Positions 29,838 through 38,651 of a stretch of DNA of 64,000 nt are shown one piece after another. Every line of letters begins with the position of its first letter. Position 1 is the first letter of the stretch. Origin of the DNA: Bradyrhizobium sp. WBOS07 (GTDB lineage Bacteria > Pseudomonadota > Alphaproteobacteria > Rhizobiales > Xanthobacteraceae); contig NZ_CP029008.1 in assembly GCF_024585165.1 (NCBI RefSeq), positions 2,356,001 to 2,420,000 on the forward strand. The letters are read 5' to 3'. The position numbers and the translations under genes are program-made. The notes under the pieces are model-generated. The model saw nothing but the letters and a program-made list of their open reading frames with translations, searched no databases and was not told the DNA's origin.

Positions 29838-30286
29838 CCTGTATCGGGCCGGGGCGCGAATCATACGGCCTGTCCCCACACTTACTTGCCAAGGCCTGCC
29901 GCGCTGAACGGCGCGAGCACTCGAATCAGTCCAATAAACTGAATATGGATTCATTATACCTATGCGAATCGCGCAGGAGAGACTTGGGTCAGGAAGCTAT
30001 GCGATCGGCTGGCCGAGGCCTCGCCCGCAACTTATTTCCACAATGATCCAGATCAAGGGTGCGCTTTTAACTCCGTGATTTCACGGGATTTTCTTCCTAC
30101 TTGTCGATGCCTGCGCGCAAGCTTTGTGCAGGAGCGCCGTCCGGTTAATCCTTCGTTACCGTCGCTATGCATCCACCGCTTAGCTGCATCGCAACATCGG
30201 AACTTTCGCACTGCACCACTCTCCTCTATATTCATTTCAACGATGAGGCCCGGGCAAGGGCTGAATCGAACTACAGGAGACTACCA
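29838..30286. other. Non-coding stretch before the DUF1127 gene
   Basis: About 450 bp, somewhat AT-richer than the genes. It should hold the DUF1127 promoter. No terminator, repeat or credible ORF was found. Confidence 0.35.
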
Positions 30287-30439
30287 ATGCTGCTCTCGCT
30301 CATCCGCATGATCCAGGCCTTCCGGGACTATCAGCGCAATGTTGCCGAGCTGTCCCAGCTCAGCGATCGCGAATTGGCCGATATCGGCCTCGATCGCTCG
30401 GACATCCCGCGCGTTGCCGCCGGTCAGTATCAGGGCTGA
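30287..30439 (+). CDS. Small DUF1127 protein
   Basis: 50 residues. AGGAG lies before the ATG. The body FRDYQRNVAELSQLSDRELADIGLDRSDIPRVA is the DUF1127 (YjiS-like) motif. In other alphaproteobacteria such small proteins bind RNA and tune sRNA or phosphate/carbon responses, but this one has few arginines in its N-terminal half (MLLSLIRMIQAF). A GC hairpin CGCCCGC/GCGGGCG follows at about 30475-30492. The next gene, trmFO, begins about 125 bp on. Confidence 0.9.
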   Translation: MLLSLIRMIQAFRDYQRNVAELSQLSDRELADIGLDRSDIPRVAAGQYQG

Positions 30440-30565
30440 AATCGTTCAGCCCTCCACCGGACGAACCGATAGCGCCCGCCTCGTGCGGGCGTTGTCGTGT
30501 CTGGAGGTAGAAAACTCGATCTCGGCGATTCCACTGACCACCGAAAAGCGCTACCTGTCCGCCCC

Positions 30566-31993
30566 ATGACAGGACCCCTATCCAACCCCGTGCACGTGAT
30601 CGGGGCCGGCCTCGCCGGCTCTGAAGCCGCCTGGCAGGTGGCGAAAGCCGGCGTGCCCGTGGTGCTGCACGAGATGCGGCCGACCCGCATGACCGAGGCG
30701 CACCGCACCGACGGGCTCGCCGAGCTCGTCTGCTCCAATTCGTTCCGCTCGGACGATGCCGCCAACAACGCCGTCGGCCTCTTGCACGCAGAGATGCGCC
30801 GGCTCGGCTCGCTGATCATGCGCGCGGCCGACGCCAACCAGGTGCCGGCCGGCGGCGCGCTGGCGGTCGACCGCGATGGCTTCTCGGCTGCGGTGACCAA
30901 GGCTCTCAACGACCATCCCCTGATCGAGATCGCTCGCAGCGAGATTTCCGGCCTGCCGCCGGCCGATTGGAGCAATGTCATCGTTGCCACCGGTCCGCTC
31001 ACCTCCGCTCCGTTGGCCGAGGCCATCCGCGCGCTGACCGACGAGAACGCGCTCGCCTTCTTCGACGCGATCGCGCCGATCGTGCACCGCGAGTCCATCG
31101 ACATGTCGGTGGCCTGGTTCCAGTCGCGCTACGACAAGGTCGGTCCCGGCGGCAACGGCGCCGACTACATCAACTGCCCGATGACCAAGGAGCAGTATGA
31201 CGGCTTCGTCGCCGCACTGATCGCGGGCGAAAAGACCGAGTTCAAGGAGTGGGAGACCAACACGCCCTATTTCGACGGCTGCCTGCCGATCGAGGTGATG
31301 GCGGAGCGCGGCCCCGAGACGCTGCGCCACGGCCCGATGAAGCCGGTCGGTCTCACCAACCCGCACGATCCCGCCACCAAGGCCTACGCGATCGTGCAGC
31401 TGCGCCAGGACAACAAGCTCGGCACGCTCTACAATATCGTGGGCTTCCAGACGAAGCTCAAATACGGCGAGCAGCAGCGCATCTTCCGCACCATTCCGGG
31501 GCTGGAGAACGCCGAGTTCGCCCGTCTCGGCGGCCTGCATCGCAACACCTTCCTGAACTCGCCCAAACTGCTCGACGGTCAATTGCGCCTGCGTGCGCAG
31601 CCGCGGCTGCGCTTTGCCGGCCAGATGACGGGCTGTGAGGGCTATGTGGAATCGGCCAGCGTCGGCCTGATCGCCGGTCTCTATGCGGCTGCGGACGCGC
31701 GCGGCGAGGCGCTCGTCAGCCCGCCCGGCACGACCGCGCTCGGCTCGCTGCTCGGCCACATCACCGGCGGCCATATCGAAACCATCGAGCCGGGCACGCG
31801 CTCGTTCCAACCGATGAACGTCAATTTCGGCCTATTCCCGCCGCTCGCGACCGTGCCGACCAGGAAGCCCGACGGCACGCGGCTGCGCGGCAACGAGAAG
31901 ACGGTGGCCAAGAAGCAGGCGCTGAGTGCGCGGGCGCTCGCCGATCTCGATCGCTGGATCGCAGATCATCTGCGCATCGCCGCCGCCGCGTGA
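30566..31993 (+). CDS. trmFO: FADH2/folate-dependent tRNA (uracil-54-C5)-methyltransferase
   Basis: Methylates U54 of the tRNA T-loop using methylenetetrahydrofolate and FADH2. 475 residues from ATG 30566. The FAD-binding start [17 protein letters not shown] (GxGxxG) is at residues 12-28, followed by [14 protein letters not shown], the family signature. The conserved [12 protein letters not shown] cysteine and the downstream [12 protein letters not shown] segment are present; the N-terminal extension upstream of 30566 is not conserved. Its stop is 7 bp from the start of the kinase-like gene, so they are probably co-transcribed. Confidence 0.96.
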   Translation: MTGPLSNPVHVIGAGLAGSEAAWQVAKAGVPVVLHEMRPTRMTEAHRTDGLAELVCSNSFRSDDAANNAVGLLHAEMRRLGSLIMRAADANQVPAGGALAVDRDGFSAAVTKALNDHPLIEIARSEISGLPPADWSNVIVATGPLTSAPLAEAIRALTDENALAFFDAIAPIVHRESIDMSVAWFQSRYDKVGPGGNGADYINCPMTKEQYDGFVAALIAGEKTEFKEWETNTPYFDGCLPIEVMAERGPETLRHGPMKPVGLTNPHDPATKAYAIVQLRQDNKLGTLYNIVGFQTKLKYGEQQRIFRTIPGLENAEFARLGGLHRNTFLNSPKLLDGQLRLRAQPRLRFAGQMTGCEGYVESASVGLIAGLYAAADARGEALVSPPGTTALGSLLGHITGGHIETIEPGTRSFQPMNVNFGLFPPLATVPTRKPDGTRLRGNEKTVAKKQALSARALADLDRWIADHLRIAAAA

Positions 31994-32000
31994 GTTGTCG

Positions 32001-33104
32001 ATGAGCCTCCCCAAAGACGACGCCGCAGCACTTTCGGCGCGCTGGACCGAGGGCGTGCTGCTCAAGCGCGACGTGTTCTCGACCGTCGAGCGCGGCCGGT
32101 TCCGCGGCGAGAGCGGCGAGAGCGGCGAGGTCGACGCCGTGCTGCGCCGACTCGACGAAGTGCCGTGGTGGTCGTTCCTGCTGGCGCGGCATCTGTTCGC
32201 CCGCGAGAAGCATGCTCTGGCGCGCGCCAAGGGCCTCGATGTCGGCCCCGAGCTGCTCTGGGCCGGACAGCGCGCCCTGGTGCGTGGCTTCGTCGACGGC
32301 GCCGCATTGCATCTGGCAAAGCCCCATGGCGACCTCGCCTATTTCCGTTCGGCCAAGGCGGCGCTGCGCCGGCTGCGCCGTGCCGGGATCTGCCACAACG
32401 ATCTCGCCAAGGAGCAGAACTGGCTGGTCGGCCGCGACGGACGCGCCTATGTGACCGACTTCCAGCTCGCGGCCTGCTTTGAGCGCCGCGGCCGGCTCTA
32501 CCGCATTCTCGCCTATGAAGACCTCCGGCATTTGCTCAAGCACAAGCGCACCTATGCTCCGGAAGCGCTGACGCCGCGCGAGCGCAAGATCCTCGCCAAG
32601 AAGTCGTTCGCGGCGAGCCTGTGGCTCGCCACCGGCAAGAAGGTCTACCGCGCCATCACGCGCGGCCTGTTCAACTTCACCGACCGCGAAGGCGGCGGCC
32701 GCCGGCTAGTCAATGATGCGCCGGTGCTGACTGCGTTGATCCGCAAGAATCCGGCCGTGCGCGATACCGCCATCGTCGCCTTCGCCGACCGCCGCTCCGG
32801 CGTCGGGCTCTATGCCTTCGTCGAGGCCGATCAGACCGCACTCGAAGGCCAGTTGCGCAACGAGCTCGCCGCCGCCAAGGGCCCGAAGCCGCCGGAACAC
32901 ATCCAGGTCGTGCACGCGCTGCCGCGCGACACCAGCGGCAAGCCGCGCACCGAGATCCTGCAGCTGGTTGCCATGAACCAGCTCGACCTGATCGAGCCGA
33001 TGATGAAGAACGACCAGGACCGCGCCTTCCTCAAGGACATCCTGGAACAGCGGAAAAACCTGCGCGACCGCTTCAACTTCGAGGCGGACCTGCCAACGAG
33101 CTGA
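32001..33104 (+). CDS. RIO/Bud32-like kinase fused to an adenylate-former-like C-terminal domain
   Basis: 367 residues. The N-terminal two-thirds resembles an atypical small kinase: the catalytic loop reads GICHNDLAKEQNW (HxDLxxxN), followed by YVTDFQLA (DFG-like DFQ), with an Arg/Lys-rich lead-in. After about residue 225, VNDAPVLTALIRKNPAVRDTAIVAFADRR and VVHALPRDTSGKPRTEILQLV resemble the small C-terminal subdomain of acyl-CoA/adenylate enzymes, including the SGKPRTE lysine. The large N-terminal adenylation domain is absent. It follows trmFO by 7 bp. Homologues may be annotated simply as serine/threonine protein kinase. Confidence 0.7.
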   Translation: MSLPKDDAAALSARWTEGVLLKRDVFSTVERGRFRGESGESGEVDAVLRRLDEVPWWSFLLARHLFAREKHALARAKGLDVGPELLWAGQRALVRGFVDGAALHLAKPHGDLAYFRSAKAALRRLRRAGICHNDLAKEQNWLVGRDGRAYVTDFQLAACFERRGRLYRILAYEDLRHLLKHKRTYAPEALTPRERKILAKKSFAASLWLATGKKVYRAITRGLFNFTDREGGGRRLVNDAPVLTALIRKNPAVRDTAIVAFADRRSGVGLYAFVEADQTALEGQLRNELAAAKGPKPPEHIQVVHALPRDTSGKPRTEILQLVAMNQLDLIEPMMKNDQDRAFLKDILEQRKNLRDRFNFEADLPTS

Positions 33105-33200
33105 CCGGGCTCCCCGCGCCTTGAAGCGTCCACATTGGCGATAGAGAAGCGGGTCGGATCATTTGGGCGTGGCGGGATCATGGGCATTGAGGGGACGGTG

Positions 33201-33755
33201 ATGCGTCGTGTCGTTGGCGGCCTGATTGCGGGCTTCCTGCTGCTCATGGCCGCGCCCGCAATGGCGGACTCGCCCGCCGAGCTGATCTCGAACTTCCGCC
33301 TCAAGCACGGCGAAGTCCGTGTCGTCCGCGATGCCATTCTCGACCGCATCGCCATGGACCAGGCCCGCGCGATGGCCGCCAAGGACAATCTCAGCCATGA
33401 CGCCCTCGGGCCGTTCAACCGCCGCGTCGCGCCGGCCGGCGCAGGCCGCGCCGCCGAGAACATCGCCTACGGCTACGACAATTTCGAGAAGACGCTGGGA
33501 CAGTGGATCGACTCGTCCGGGCATCGCAAGAATCTGTTGCTGCACAACGCCTCCCGCGTCGGCATCGCCAGCGCCAAGAACGCTAGCGGCAAGCGCACCT
33601 ACTGGGCCATGGTGATCGCGGGCGACTACGAGCCGAAGGGCAAGGGCAAGAAGAAGGACAAGGAGCCCGTCGTTGCCGTGAAGCGCGAGGCTGCGCCCGC
33701 GAGCAAGCCAAAGTCCAGCAGCTGTCACATCAAGCTGCTCAGCCTCTGCATCTGA
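33201..33755 (+). CDS. Exported CAP (SCP/PR-1) domain protein
   Basis: 184 residues from the ATG at 33201, preceded by GAGGGG and giving signal MRRVVGGLIAGFLLLMAAP ending AMA; earlier in-frame ATGs lengthen it. The CAP fold is visible as FRLKHGEVRVV, DQARAMAAKDNLSHD (the H in the SHD/F motif), the AENIAYGYDNF segment, and SSGHRKNLLLHNASRVGIA (the second H). A Lys-rich linker and a C-terminal CHIKLLSLC end follow. CAP proteins are often secreted; the role here is unknown. Confidence 0.87.
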   Translation: MRRVVGGLIAGFLLLMAAPAMADSPAELISNFRLKHGEVRVVRDAILDRIAMDQARAMAAKDNLSHDALGPFNRRVAPAGAGRAAENIAYGYDNFEKTLGQWIDSSGHRKNLLLHNASRVGIASAKNASGKRTYWAMVIAGDYEPKGKGKKKDKEPVVAVKREAAPASKPKSSSCHIKLLSLCI

Positions 33756-33833
33756 GGCGACCCGGGCTCTCTTGCTCAGGCTCGGCAACGCGCCTAATTC
33801 AGGCACGAGATCGCAAGACGCGGAGACCGGCAC

Positions 33834-35012
33834 TTGATCGACCTCGACCGAATACGCGCCGACACGCCGGCCGCCTCGCGGCTCGCATATCTCCACAACG
33901 CAGGCGCGGCCCTGATGCCGGCGCCGGTGGTCGCGGCGATGAAGGGACACATCGATCTGGAAAGCGAGATCGGAGGTTATGCCGCCGCCGACCGCGAAGC
34001 CGACCGGCTCGACGCGGTCTACGGCTCGGTGGCGCGCCTGCTGAATGCCGCACCGGACGAGATCGCCCTGGTGGAGAACGCGACCGTGGCCTGGCAGATG
34101 GCGTTCTATTCACTTCCGTTTCGGAAAGGGGATCGCATCCTGACCGCCGAAGCGGAATACGCCGCCAATTATGTTGCCTTCCTCCAGGTCGCCAAGCGCA
34201 CCGGCGCGGTCATCGACGTGGTGCCGAGCGATGCCAGCGGCGAGCTCGATGTCGACGCGCTCGAACGGATGATCGACGAGCGGGTGAAGCTGATCGCGAT
34301 CACCTGGGTTCCGACCAATGGCGGGCTGGTCAATCCGGCAGCCGCGGTCGGCAGGATCGCCCGGGCGCACGGCATCGCCTATCTGCTCGACGCCTGTCAG
34401 GCGGTCGGCCAGATGGAGGTCGACGTCTATGCCATCGGCTGTGACATGCTGTCCGCCACGGGACGCAAATTCCTGCGCGGTCCGCGCGGCACCGGCTTTC
34501 TCTATGTCCGCCGCGCCATGCTGCAGCGGCTGGAGCCGCCCATGATCGACCACTTTGCCGCCCCCTGGGTTTCCCGGGACGCCTATCAATTGCGGGACGA
34601 TGCCCGCCGCTTCGAGACTTGGGAGAACAATTACGTAGCCCGGCTTGGCTTGGGCGCGGCTGTCGACTACGCCCTTGAGATCGGCATCGCCCCGATCGCA
34701 CAACGCTGCCGCCTACTTGCCGGTCGACTTCGCAGCGGCCTTGCGGATATTCCCGGCGTCACCATTCGCGACCTCGGCCGCGCGCCGGGTGCCATCGTCA
34801 GCTTCACCATGGACGGGCATGAGGCGGACGCCATCGTCGCCAGCGCTGCGGCGGCCGGCATTACGATCGGCGCCTCGGATCCGTCGAGCACGCGCATCGA
34901 TGCCGAGCTTCGCGCGTTGCCGCATGTGGTGCGGGCGTCACCGCATTATTACAACACGAAAGCCGAGATCGACCGGCTGATCGCGCATCTGGCGGGTTTG
35001 GCCTCGCGATAG
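33834..35012 (+). CDS. Class V aminotransferase / cysteine-desulfurase-like PLP enzyme
   Basis: 392 residues from a TTG at 33834. The fold is that of class V aminotransferases: HxxQ-like YLLDACQAVGQ for the cofactor Asp and Gln, and the PLP lysine at Lys212 in SATGRKFLRGPRGTGFLY. The first conserved piece YLHNAGAALMP and the ending PHYYNTKAEIDRL match the family. It could be an isopenicillin-epimerase-like or cysteine-lyase-type enzyme; the substrate cannot be told. Convergent with ilvA. Confidence 0.85.
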   Translation: MIDLDRIRADTPAASRLAYLHNAGAALMPAPVVAAMKGHIDLESEIGGYAAADREADRLDAVYGSVARLLNAAPDEIALVENATVAWQMAFYSLPFRKGDRILTAEAEYAANYVAFLQVAKRTGAVIDVVPSDASGELDVDALERMIDERVKLIAITWVPTNGGLVNPAAAVGRIARAHGIAYLLDACQAVGQMEVDVYAIGCDMLSATGRKFLRGPRGTGFLYVRRAMLQRLEPPMIDHFAAPWVSRDAYQLRDDARRFETWENNYVARLGLGAAVDYALEIGIAPIAQRCRLLAGRLRSGLADIPGVTIRDLGRAPGAIVSFTMDGHEADAIVASAAAAGITIGASDPSSTRIDAELRALPHVVRASPHYYNTKAEIDRLIAHLAGLASR

Positions 35013-35026
35013 GAGAAGCGTGCCGC

Positions 35027-36271
35027 TCACGTGCAGCGCGCGCTCAATCCGGATGCGCTAAGCCGCGCCATCACCTCGTCAAGATGCGCCGCGTCGCGGG
35101 TCTCGATGACGAGTTGCAGCAGCGTCGCCTTGGCCGGCAGCTCGGAGAAGGTGCGCTGGTGCGAGACCTCGATGATGTTGGCGCCGGCTTCGGCGAGCAG
35201 CGCGGCCACCGCGGCCAATTGTCCGGGTCTGTCGGGGATATCGAGCGAGAGCTGGGTCAGCCGCCCCTCGCGCGCGAGCTCGCGCGTGAGCACCGATGCG
35301 ATCAGCCGCGTGTCGATATTGCCGCCGCTCAGGACGAGACCGACCTTCTGGCCGGCGAAGCGGGGCGGATCGGACATCAGCGCGGCAAGGCCGGCGGCGC
35401 CGGCGCCCTCGACGACGGTCTTCTCGATCGAGATCAGGGTCGCTACCGCGCGCTCGAGCTCGGCTTCGTTCACCAGCGCAATGTCGTCGACGAGGCGGCG
35501 GACGATTTCGGTGGTGATCTTGCCCGGCGATTTCACCGCGATCCCTTCGGCGAGCGTATCGCCGCGCGCCGGCAGATTGCCGCCGTGAATGGCGTTGTAC
35601 ATCGAAGGATAGAGCCAGGCCTCGACGCCCAGGATTCGCAATGACGGCTTGATCGATTTCGCGGCGATGGCGATGCCGCTGATCAGCCCGCCGCCCCCGA
35701 TCGGCACGACCAGCGTATCGAGATCGGGGACCGCTCGCATCATCTCCAGCCCGACGGTGCCCTGGCCCGCGATCACCAGCGGATCGTCGTAGGGGTGGAC
35801 GAAGATCATGCCGCGGGCTTCGCCGTGCTGACGCGCGAACGCGGCCGCCTCCTCCAGCGTCGCGCCGGTGACGACAACTTCCGCGCCGTGGTGCCTGGTG
35901 TTCTCGACCTTCACCATCGGCGTGCCGACTGGCATGACGATGGTGGCGGGAATGCCGAGCCGCCTGGCGTGATAGGCGACGCCCTGGGCGTGGTTGCCGG
36001 CGGACATGGCGATGACGCCGCGCGCACGCTCCTCCGGCGTCAGCGCGGTGAGACGGTTGAGCGCGCCGCGCTCCTTGAACGACGAGGTGAACTGGAGGTT
36101 CTCGAACTTGAGCCAGATCTCGCAGCCGCAGATGTTGCTCAGCGTGCGGCTGTAGCTGCAGGGCGTCTCGACGACGGCGCCGCGAATGATATCGGCGGCG
36201 GCATGAACGTCACCGGGTGCGACTTGAAAGCCGCTGAGATCGGACGATGGGGTTTGGGACAACTCAGCCAT
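35027..36271 (-). CDS. ilvA: Threonine ammonia-lyase (dehydratase)
   Basis: Deaminates L-threonine to 2-oxobutanoate, the entry to isoleucine. 414 residues. The PLP lysine is Lys66 in SSFKERGALN, the phosphate-binding loop is GGGGLISG at about residue 188, and a single ACT-like regulatory domain (about 335-414) starts at LSLDIPDRPGQLAAVAALLAEAGAN. The one ACT domain and the length fit the shorter form found in many alphaproteobacteria; some of these are catabolic, so the biosynthetic role is likely but not proved. Paired in pathway terms with ilvD at 61626. Confidence 0.92.
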   Translation of the reverse strand: MAELSQTPSSDLSGFQVAPGDVHAAADIIRGAVVETPCSYSRTLSNICGCEIWLKFENLQFTSSFKERGALNRLTALTPEERARGVIAMSAGNHAQGVAYHARRLGIPATIVMPVGTPMVKVENTRHHGAEVVVTGATLEEAAAFARQHGEARGMIFVHPYDDPLVIAGQGTVGLEMMRAVPDLDTLVVPIGGGGLISGIAIAAKSIKPSLRILGVEAWLYPSMYNAIHGGNLPARGDTLAEGIAVKSPGKITTEIVRRLVDDIALVNEAELERAVATLISIEKTVVEGAGAAGLAALMSDPPRFAGQKVGLVLSGGNIDTRLIASVLTRELAREGRLTQLSLDIPDRPGQLAAVAALLAEAGANIIEVSHQRTFSELPAKATLLQLVIETRDAAHLDEVMARLSASGLSARCT

Positions 36272-36316
36272 GGGACAGCATAGAGCATCGGGCGGTTCGA
36301 GGCGATAAGCCAGCCG

Positions 36317-37180
36317 CTATTTGGTAAATTCCCGGGAACGTGAAGCCCGCCACAGCGTCCAGAGCGTGCGCAGCCGCGACGTCGGCTGCAGCGCGAACGG
36401 ATTGCGACCGGGCTGCGACAGGCGCTCGAGATCGGCCCTGACCTGGCTCAGCGGCAGAAATGCCGGACGCACCGCTGCCGGCACGTCCGCCAGCAGTGAC
36501 AAGGCCGTGGTCAAATGCTGCCGCGCCTCGCCGGCGAGCTGCTCCAGCACGGCTCGCAGGTTCGGCGTCTCCTTGCCGGCAAACACGTCTTCCATCCGGC
36601 AGCCATGGCTCTCCAGCACCTGCTGCGGCAGGAACAGCTGGCGTTGCGAGGCATCGCGCGGCAGGTTCACGATGACCTGCGCGATGCCCTTTGCCAGCCC
36701 GGCATGCCGGGCGAGATGTTCGACCGCCTCGGACGTCGGCGCCAGAATCCGCGCCGCCAGACCAAACAACGCCGAACAGGTCGCGGCCAGATAGCCCTCC
36801 AGCGCCGCCATGGTCGGCATCGGATCGTTGTAGAGGTCGAACTGGTGCTCCTCGACGAGCAGCGATAGCGGCTCGACCGGCAGGTTAAAATCACGGATCG
36901 CGCGCAGCAATTCGGCAGCGACCGGATTGCCCTCGGCGCTGCCGTGGACGAGCCCCGAGAACAGGTCGGTCCACCATTGAAAGCGGATCTCCCCGGGCAA
37001 GGGCTGGCTCACCTGGTCGCGGACGCGGACGATCTCGACGTTGAAGGCGTAGAGCGCAAGCAGCGCGCGGCGCTCGGCGGCGGGCACGAACAGCGTCGCG
37101 GCATAGCGCGGAAAGTCGTGGCGGCGCACGAGATCGGCGCAGAAGGCGACGGAATCGGGCGGCGGCGCGCCGCTGCTCAT
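36317..37180 (-). CDS. Squalene/phytoene-synthase-like protein (NDUFAF6 family)
   Basis: 287 residues from ATG 37180, overlapping the stop of the Mth938-like gene by 4 nt. The trans-isoprenyl synthase fold is present (RYAATLFVPAAERRALLALYAFNVEIVRV, FDLYNDPMPTMAALEGYLAATCSALF), but the first Asp-rich motif expected of true synthases is reduced, reading VRDQVSQPLPGE. This matches the NDUFAF6 subgroup, whose mitochondrial member aids complex I assembly. Its partner in the same operon is homologous to NDUFAF3. No carotenoid genes are nearby. Confidence 0.85.
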   Translation of the reverse strand: MSSGAPPPDSVAFCADLVRRHDFPRYAATLFVPAAERRALLALYAFNVEIVRVRDQVSQPLPGEIRFQWWTDLFSGLVHGSAEGNPVAAELLRAIRDFNLPVEPLSLLVEEHQFDLYNDPMPTMAALEGYLAATCSALFGLAARILAPTSEAVEHLARHAGLAKGIAQVIVNLPRDASQRQLFLPQQVLESHGCRMEDVFAGKETPNLRAVLEQLAGEARQHLTTALSLLADVPAAVRPAFLPLSQVRADLERLSQPGRNPFALQPTSRLRTLWTLWRASRSREFTK

Positions 37181-37560
37181 GGCACCGCGATCAGCGCAGC
37201 CGCGACCCGCCGCCGCTCGCCGATCATGATGTTGTAGGTGCGTACGGCAGGTCCGGTCTGCATCGTGTCCAGCACCACCCTCACCGCCTTCAGGGCCTGG
37301 CGCAGCTCCGGCGGCGCCAGCCAGAGCCCGGTTCCGGTGCCGATCAGGAGCGTGTCGATGCCGTTGGCGGCCGCGAACACCCGGTCGAGCGAATAGCGGT
37401 CGATCTTCTGGGGATCCGTCACGTCCCAGGCCCAGATTGCCTCGGGCAGGCACAGCAGCGAGCCCCGGTGCGACATGCCGGCGAAGGCGAAGCCGCCCTT
37501 GCCATAGGCCTCGATCGGCGCCGAGCGCGGGAAATGGGGTGCGTTGGGATCGCCGGCCAT
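37177..37560 (-). CDS. Mth938/DUF498-domain protein (NDUFAF3 family)
   Basis: 127 residues. Mth938 domain hallmarks: IEAYGKGGFAFAGMSHRGSLLCLPEAIWAWD and LLIGTGTGLWLAPPELRQAL. Mitochondrial NDUFAF3 is the closest named relative and works in complex I assembly. It sits directly between secF (60 bp) and the NDUFAF6-like gene (4-nt overlap). Confidence 0.88.
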   Translation of the reverse strand: MAGDPNAPHFPRSAPIEAYGKGGFAFAGMSHRGSLLCLPEAIWAWDVTDPQKIDRYSLDRVFAAANGIDTLLIGTGTGLWLAPPELRQALKAVRVVLDTMQTGPAVRTYNIMIGERRRVAAALIAVP

Positions 37561-37620
37561 GAGTCTGGTCCGAATGAGCTTACTGCCCCCGCCAACTCTT
37601 GCGGGAGCGTGCGGTTCGGA

Positions 37621-38640
37621 TCATGCCTTGCTTTTCTTCGCCGGCGGGGCCGTATCCGGCGCATCCTCGCGATGCTCGCCGACGCCGAGATAAATCAGGA
37701 TCGGGGCCGCGATGAAGATCGATGTGTAGGTGCCGACCAGCACCACGCCGAACATCATCACCGCGGTGAAGCTGTGGATCGCGTGCCCCCCGAACAAGAA
37801 CAGCGCCAGCAGCGCCAGCGTCACCGTGAAGTGGGTGATGATCGAGCGCGACAGCGTCGAGTTGATGGATTCGTTGAGCAGCTGCGGCATCGGCATCTTC
37901 TTGTAGCGGCGCAGCATTTCACGGATGCGGTCGTAGATGACGACGGTGTCGTTGAGCGAATAGCCCAGAATGGTCAGCAGAGCCGCGATGCTGGTCAGGT
38001 CGAAATCGACCTGGCTGATCGACATGAAGCCGATCGTCAGCACGATGTCGTGCACGTTGGCGATCATGGCGCCCAGTGCGAACTGCCATTCGAACCGGAA
38101 CCAGAGATAGATCAGGATCGAGACGATCGCGAGCATCAGGCCGACCATGCCGTAGGCCAGCAGCTCGCCGGCGACGCGCGGCCCAAGCACCTCGACACGA
38201 CGATATTCGATGGAATCGCCGAGAGCGTTGCGCACCTTCTGCACGGCATCCTGCTGCGCCTTGTCGCCGCCGGGCTGTTCGGCAACGCGGATCAAGACAT
38301 TCTCGGGGCCGCCAAACTGCTGCAGCTGGATCTCGCCGAGGCGCAAGCCATCCAGCGTCGTGCGCATCGCCGCGATGTCGGCGGCGCCGGACTTGGCCCG
38401 CACCTCCAGCAGCGTGCCGCCCTTGAAGTCGATGCCGAGGTTCAGCCCGTGGGTGAAGAACAGCGTGATGGCGACGATCGAGAGCGCCGCCGAGATCGGG
38501 AAGCTGATGCGGCGGAAGCGCGTGAAATCGAAATGCGTGTCGTCGGGGACGATACGCAGCGACGGCAGCACGCCGAGCGCGGCGACCACGGTGAGGACGG
38601 CAATCAGAATGCCAAGCCCGATGAGAACGTAGTATGTCAC
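37621..38640 (-). CDS. secF: Protein translocase subunit SecF
   Basis: Uses the proton motive force to complete Sec export. 339 residues from GTG 38640, chosen because TAGGAG lies 8-9 nt before it; this leaves an 11-bp gap to secD, while the longer frame would overlap secD. SecF signature GIDFKGGTLLEVR, and TM helices with GYSLNDTVVIYDRIRE and SRSIITHFTVTLALLALFLFGG. It carries an extra N-terminal hydrophobic segment (YVLIGLGILIAVLTVVAALG) before the usual SecF start LRIVPDDTHFDF. Confidence 0.95.
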   Translation of the reverse strand: MTYYVLIGLGILIAVLTVVAALGVLPSLRIVPDDTHFDFTRFRRISFPISAALSIVAITLFFTHGLNLGIDFKGGTLLEVRAKSGAADIAAMRTTLDGLRLGEIQLQQFGGPENVLIRVAEQPGGDKAQQDAVQKVRNALGDSIEYRRVEVLGPRVAGELLAYGMVGLMLAIVSILIYLWFRFEWQFALGAMIANVHDIVLTIGFMSISQVDFDLTSIAALLTILGYSLNDTVVIYDRIREMLRRYKKMPMPQLLNESINSTLSRSIITHFTVTLALLALFLFGGHAIHSFTAVMMFGVVLVGTYTSIFIAAPILIYLGVGEHREDAPDTAPPAKKSKA

Positions 38641-38651
38641 GGTCTTAGCTC

